Assembly: GCA_029216955.1 (NCBI GenBank)
Contig: JANAVB010009599.1
Coordinates: 6,195,158-6,259,157 of the forward strand
Source: Iris pallida
Taxonomy: Eukaryota > Streptophyta > Magnoliopsida > Asparagales > Iridaceae
Reading direction: 5' to 3'
DNA length: 64,000 nucleotides
Every line of letters begins with the position of its first letter. Positions within the stretch are counted from its first letter, which is position 1. A program made the position numbers and the translations under genes. Below the pieces are notes generated by a model. It was not told where the DNA came from. It saw only the letters and a program-made list of their open reading frames with translations, and made no database searches. Shown here piece after piece: positions 61,726 to 64,000 of the stretch.

Positions 61726-61746
61726 GCCATATATTACCTCAGCCGA

Positions 61747-62472
61747 ATGATAATTGGGCCAGAGCACCGATACACCGCTGTAGAGAAGGAATACCTCGCC
61801 CTGGTGTTCGCCATTCAGAAAATACGACACTATGTCACCGGACAAAAGTTACACGTGATCTCACGAGTCAACCCTCTCAGGGTCCTCATGACTAAACCAG
61901 GGGCACTCAGCTCTCGACTCGCCACATGGGAAATATTGCTGTCCCCTTATCATATGATCTTCGTCCCCCAAAAGGCAGTCAAAGGTCAAGCCCTGGCAGA
62001 CTTTTTAGCAGCCCACCCAGGCTCGGAGTCCTCCAGAATATATGAAGAGATCCCAGACGAGGTCGTCGACTCGCATGCAACCTCTCACGAGGCTATATGG
62101 CGAATGTTCTTTGACGGTGCTTCAAGGACCGGACCTAAAGGCAATATAGTCGTCGGAGTCGGGGTAGTGCTGATCTCCCCTTCCGGATTGGTGATTAACC
62201 GTGCTTATTCCCTCACCGAGCCCTGCTCTAACAATATGGCCGAGTACAACGCTCTGGTCATTAGCCTCCAACTTGCAAGAGAGCTGGGGGTAGAATATCT
62301 TGAAGCATACGACGATTCCCAACTAATCGTCAATCAGATCCGGGGCTCGTACGAAGTCCGCCACGAAGACATGATTCCTTATCACAAAATACGATCGATA
62401 TTATCTCGTCATTTGAGGGGTTCTTCATCGAGCACGTCCCTAGACTCCGAAATATTGAAGCCGATGCCCTAG
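61747..62472 (+). CDS. First RNase H end and second (archaeal-like) RNase H of element C
   Basis: The same frame continues after TAG 61723 with GPEHRYTAVEKEYLALVFA, HYVTGQKLHVISR and KAVKGQALADFLAAHPG (end of the degenerate first RNase H). The second RNase H then has MFFDGASRTGPKGN, GVGVVLISPSG, NNMAEYNALV and DDSQLIVNQ (usually GDSQ), retaining the visible Asp, Glu and Asp catalytic positions. A frameshift near 62390 (cacaaaatacgatcg) diverts the frame, which ends at 62472. The last catalytic motif (IEADALA) lies in the next frame. Two tandem RNases H are a Tat hallmark. Confidence 0.83.
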   Translation: MIIGPEHRYTAVEKEYLALVFAIQKIRHYVTGQKLHVISRVNPLRVLMTKPGALSSRLATWEILLSPYHMIFVPQKAVKGQALADFLAAHPGSESSRIYEEIPDEVVDSHATSHEAIWRMFFDGASRTGPKGNIVVGVGVVLISPSGLVINRAYSLTEPCSNNMAEYNALVISLQLARELGVEYLEAYDDSQLIVNQIRGSYEVRHEDMIPYHKIRSILSRHLRGSSSSTSLDSEILKPMP

Positions 62473-63869
62473 CCGGTCTGGCCGCTTCCCTAGCAGTCCC
62501 AAATTATGATCGCCAATCAGTGGACGTAATAGGCCACGAACTGGTCTGTCCCAAGAACAATGTGCAATTCGTGGTGAGTTATTCCGCCCAGACGGTCGAT
62601 GATGCCCCAGACTGGAGACAACCATTCATCGACTTCGTCGTCTACGACATCCTGCCCGAGAACCCAAAAGAAACCACTTCCATCAGACGACGTTCTCTCA
62701 GATTCTTCTACGATACAGAGACAAAAATGCTATATCGCCGCTCCTACGACGGATTACTGCTTCGGTGTATGTCAAATACAGAATCCAAAGAAGCCGTACG
62801 AGAAGCTCACGACGGTATCTGCGGGGCCCACCAGCCCGGCCCAAAACTGCAAGACCGCCTTCGCCGAATGGGCTACTATTGGCCCACGATGGTGGCAGAT
62901 GCGATAGATTATGCTAGAAAATGCAAAGCCTGCCAAGTCCACACGGACTTCATTCACCAACCATCCGAATTTCTACATCCGACGGTGGCATCCTGGCCAT
63001 TCGAAGCATGGGGAATGGATATCATTGGTCCAATCACCCCACCTTCCTCCAGAGGACATCGCTTCATACTTGCGATCACTGATTACTTCTCCAAATGGGC
63101 GAAAGCTATCCCACTCGCAGAAGTCAAGACTTCAAACATGATCAGCTTCCTTAAGCATCACGTCATCTACTGCTTTGGACTGCCCCGAAGAATCATCCAT
63201 GATAATGGTCCGCAGTTTGCAAGCCACACATTCTATCGGTTTTGCGATAAACACCGTATTCAAAATATCGCTTCGACGCCGTACAACCCGGCAGCAAACG
63301 GGTTAGCAGAGGCATTCAACAAAATAATCATCAAACTCCTTAAGAAGTTTGTCTCCTCCAACAAATGCGACTGGAATAAGAAGCTCGGTGAATGCTTATG
63401 GGCTTATCGCACCACAGTTCGAACAACCACTGGGAATACGCCATTCTCCCTAGTGTACGGGAGTGAGGCAGTTCTCCCATTAGAGACTCAAATACCCTCA
63501 CTCCGCGTTGCCCTCACTTATCAATTAACGACGAATGACAACTACCGACGTCGACTGCAAGAGTTAGAGGCCTTAGATGAAAAGTGCCTCCTAGCTCAGC
63601 AAATGATCGAGCTGTACCAAGCACGCATCTCAGGAGCCTTCAACAAGAAGGTCAAAATCAGAACATTCCAAGTGGACGATCTTGTTCTGGCAGTCCGGAG
63701 ACCAATGGTCATGACCCACAAGACCGCCGGCAAGTTCCAGCCAAAATGGGAAGGCCCATTTATCATAGAGACAGTATTCTCCAACGGTGCTTACCGCCTC
63801 GCTAAGCAAAATGGAGACTTGCTCATGTTGCCCGTCAACGGCAAGTTCCTGAAGAAATATTATGTCTAA
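62397..63869 (+). CDS. End of the second RNase H and integrase of element C
   Basis: From the frameshift the frame runs without a stop to TAA 63867-63869. It starts with FFIEHVPRL and EADALAGLAA, then an integrase of full length: zinc-binding EAHDGICGAHQP and ARKCKACQ, catalytic D (GMDIIGP), D (HDNGPQF) and E (NGLAEAFNK), then WAYRTTVRTTTGNTPFSL and the C-terminal KFQPKWEGPFIIETVFSN, ending NGKFLKKYYV. It inserts the element DNA in the nucleus. No chromodomain follows. All catalytic residues are present. Confidence 0.92.
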   Translation, partial: DIISSFEGFFIEHVPRLRNIEADALAGLAASLAVPNYDRQSVDVIGHELVCPKNNVQFVVSYSAQTVDDAPDWRQPFIDFVVYDILPENPKETTSIRRRSLRFFYDTETKMLYRRSYDGLLLRCMSNTESKEAVREAHDGICGAHQPGPKLQDRLRRMGYYWPTMVADAIDYARKCKACQVHTDFIHQPSEFLHPTVASWPFEAWGMDIIGPITPPSSRGHRFILAITDYFSKWAKAIPLAEVKTSNMISFLKHHVIYCFGLPRRIIHDNGPQFASHTFYRFCDKHRIQNIASTPYNPAANGLAEAFNKIIIKLLKKFVSSNKCDWNKKLGECLWAYRTTVRTTTGNTPFSLVYGSEAVLPLETQIPSLRVALTYQLTTNDNYRRRLQELEALDEKCLLAQQMIELYQARISGAFNKKVKIRTFQVDDLVLAVRRPMVMTHKTAGKFQPKWEGPFIIETVFSNGAYRLAKQNGDLLMLPVNGKFLKKYYV

Positions 63870-63877
63870 ACAACATT

Positions 63878-64000
63878 TTCCAAATTTTCGAGTCACGTAC
63901 CCGCTGGTACCGCTGAACTCACACTCACCATCATAAAATCCCAGATTATCGAGTCACGTACCCGCTGGTACCACTGAACTAACCCCATAAATTTCCAGAT
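63878..64000 (+). repeat. 61-bp tandem repeat in the element C 3' region
   Basis: Two units starting nine bases after the pol stop share CGAGTCACGTACCCGCTGGT followed by accrctgaact (63889 and 63950) and a tttccagatt-type spacer. The window ends inside the array. Tandem repeats in the 3' region are known from Ogre/Tat elements, and this may be a longer array outside the window. Confidence 0.75.

Larger units (their letters stand above)
53765..64000 (+). mobile_element. Element C: Tat-type Ty3/Gypsy element, right end outside the window
   Basis: Its LTR starts TGTAGAAGCATGG in the integrase of element A. The putative target sequence before it is cacag, with the other copy outside the window. 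The gag-pol region is mostly one frame, broken by five stops (57160, 57187, 57817, 58768, 61723) and frameshifts near 56300 and 62390. Base composition is visibly more GC-rich than in A and B. It is the least damaged element and still inactive as it stands. Confidence 0.9.

Overview
This window is a block of land-plant repetitive DNA, and I see no host gene in it. The evidence is plant-type Ty3/Gypsy elements of the Tat/Ogre-like branch (gag, aspartic protease, RT, two RNases H, integrase without a chromodomain, and a TGGCGACTCTRCTGGGGA primer-binding site), a CACTA (En/Spm) DNA transposon with GT-AG introns, and LTR elements starting TGTAACACCC. Species cannot be told.

The elements are nested, and several levels are fixed by target-site duplications (TSDs). 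(1) 1-1813: the end of an LTR element, F0, with its LTR 3' end at 1754. (2) Element A, a decayed Tat element on the + strand, starts at 1814 inside F0. Its pieces lie at 1814-4392, 18663-23772 and 50876-53764. (3) Element B, a complete Tat element on the - strand (4393-18657, TSD gtggt), sits inside A's gag. (4) A CACTA element (23773-50875) lies in A's pol, exactly between two diverged copies of the same 2.56-kb piece of A. (5) Element E1, a non-coding LTR element (28497-47818, TSD ctcat), sits inside the CACTA's second gene. (6) Element E2, another non-coding LTR element (37982-46348, TSD gtagc), sits inside E1's right LTR. (7) Element C, a Tat element on the + strand, starts at 53765 inside A's integrase and runs off the window.

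The Tat elements follow one plan: LTR, a PBS that doubles as the start codon of an N-terminal domain (MATLxG), a linker full of a family-specific short motif, a Cys-rich patch, an acidic and coiled-coil part, retroviral gag, protease, a linker with repeated PLxIxLxR motifs and a G-patch-like module, RT, a degenerate RNase H, a second RNase H, and integrase. All three are broken by stops and frameshifts. C is best preserved and B and A worse.

The most unusual features are these. Each Tat family carries its own GCG-core motif (A ATGCGCCCA, B GCGTAAA, C ATGCGGCT) in both its LTR and its N-terminal coding region. B carries three TATA-leader-ATG units antisense to pol between pol and its 3' LTR, one with a well-formed intron. 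E1's LTRs carry WRKY W-box-like TTGAC arrays at about 10-bp spacing. The CACTA has a hairpin with arms of about 188 bp near its 3' end and sits at the junction of the duplicated A segment.
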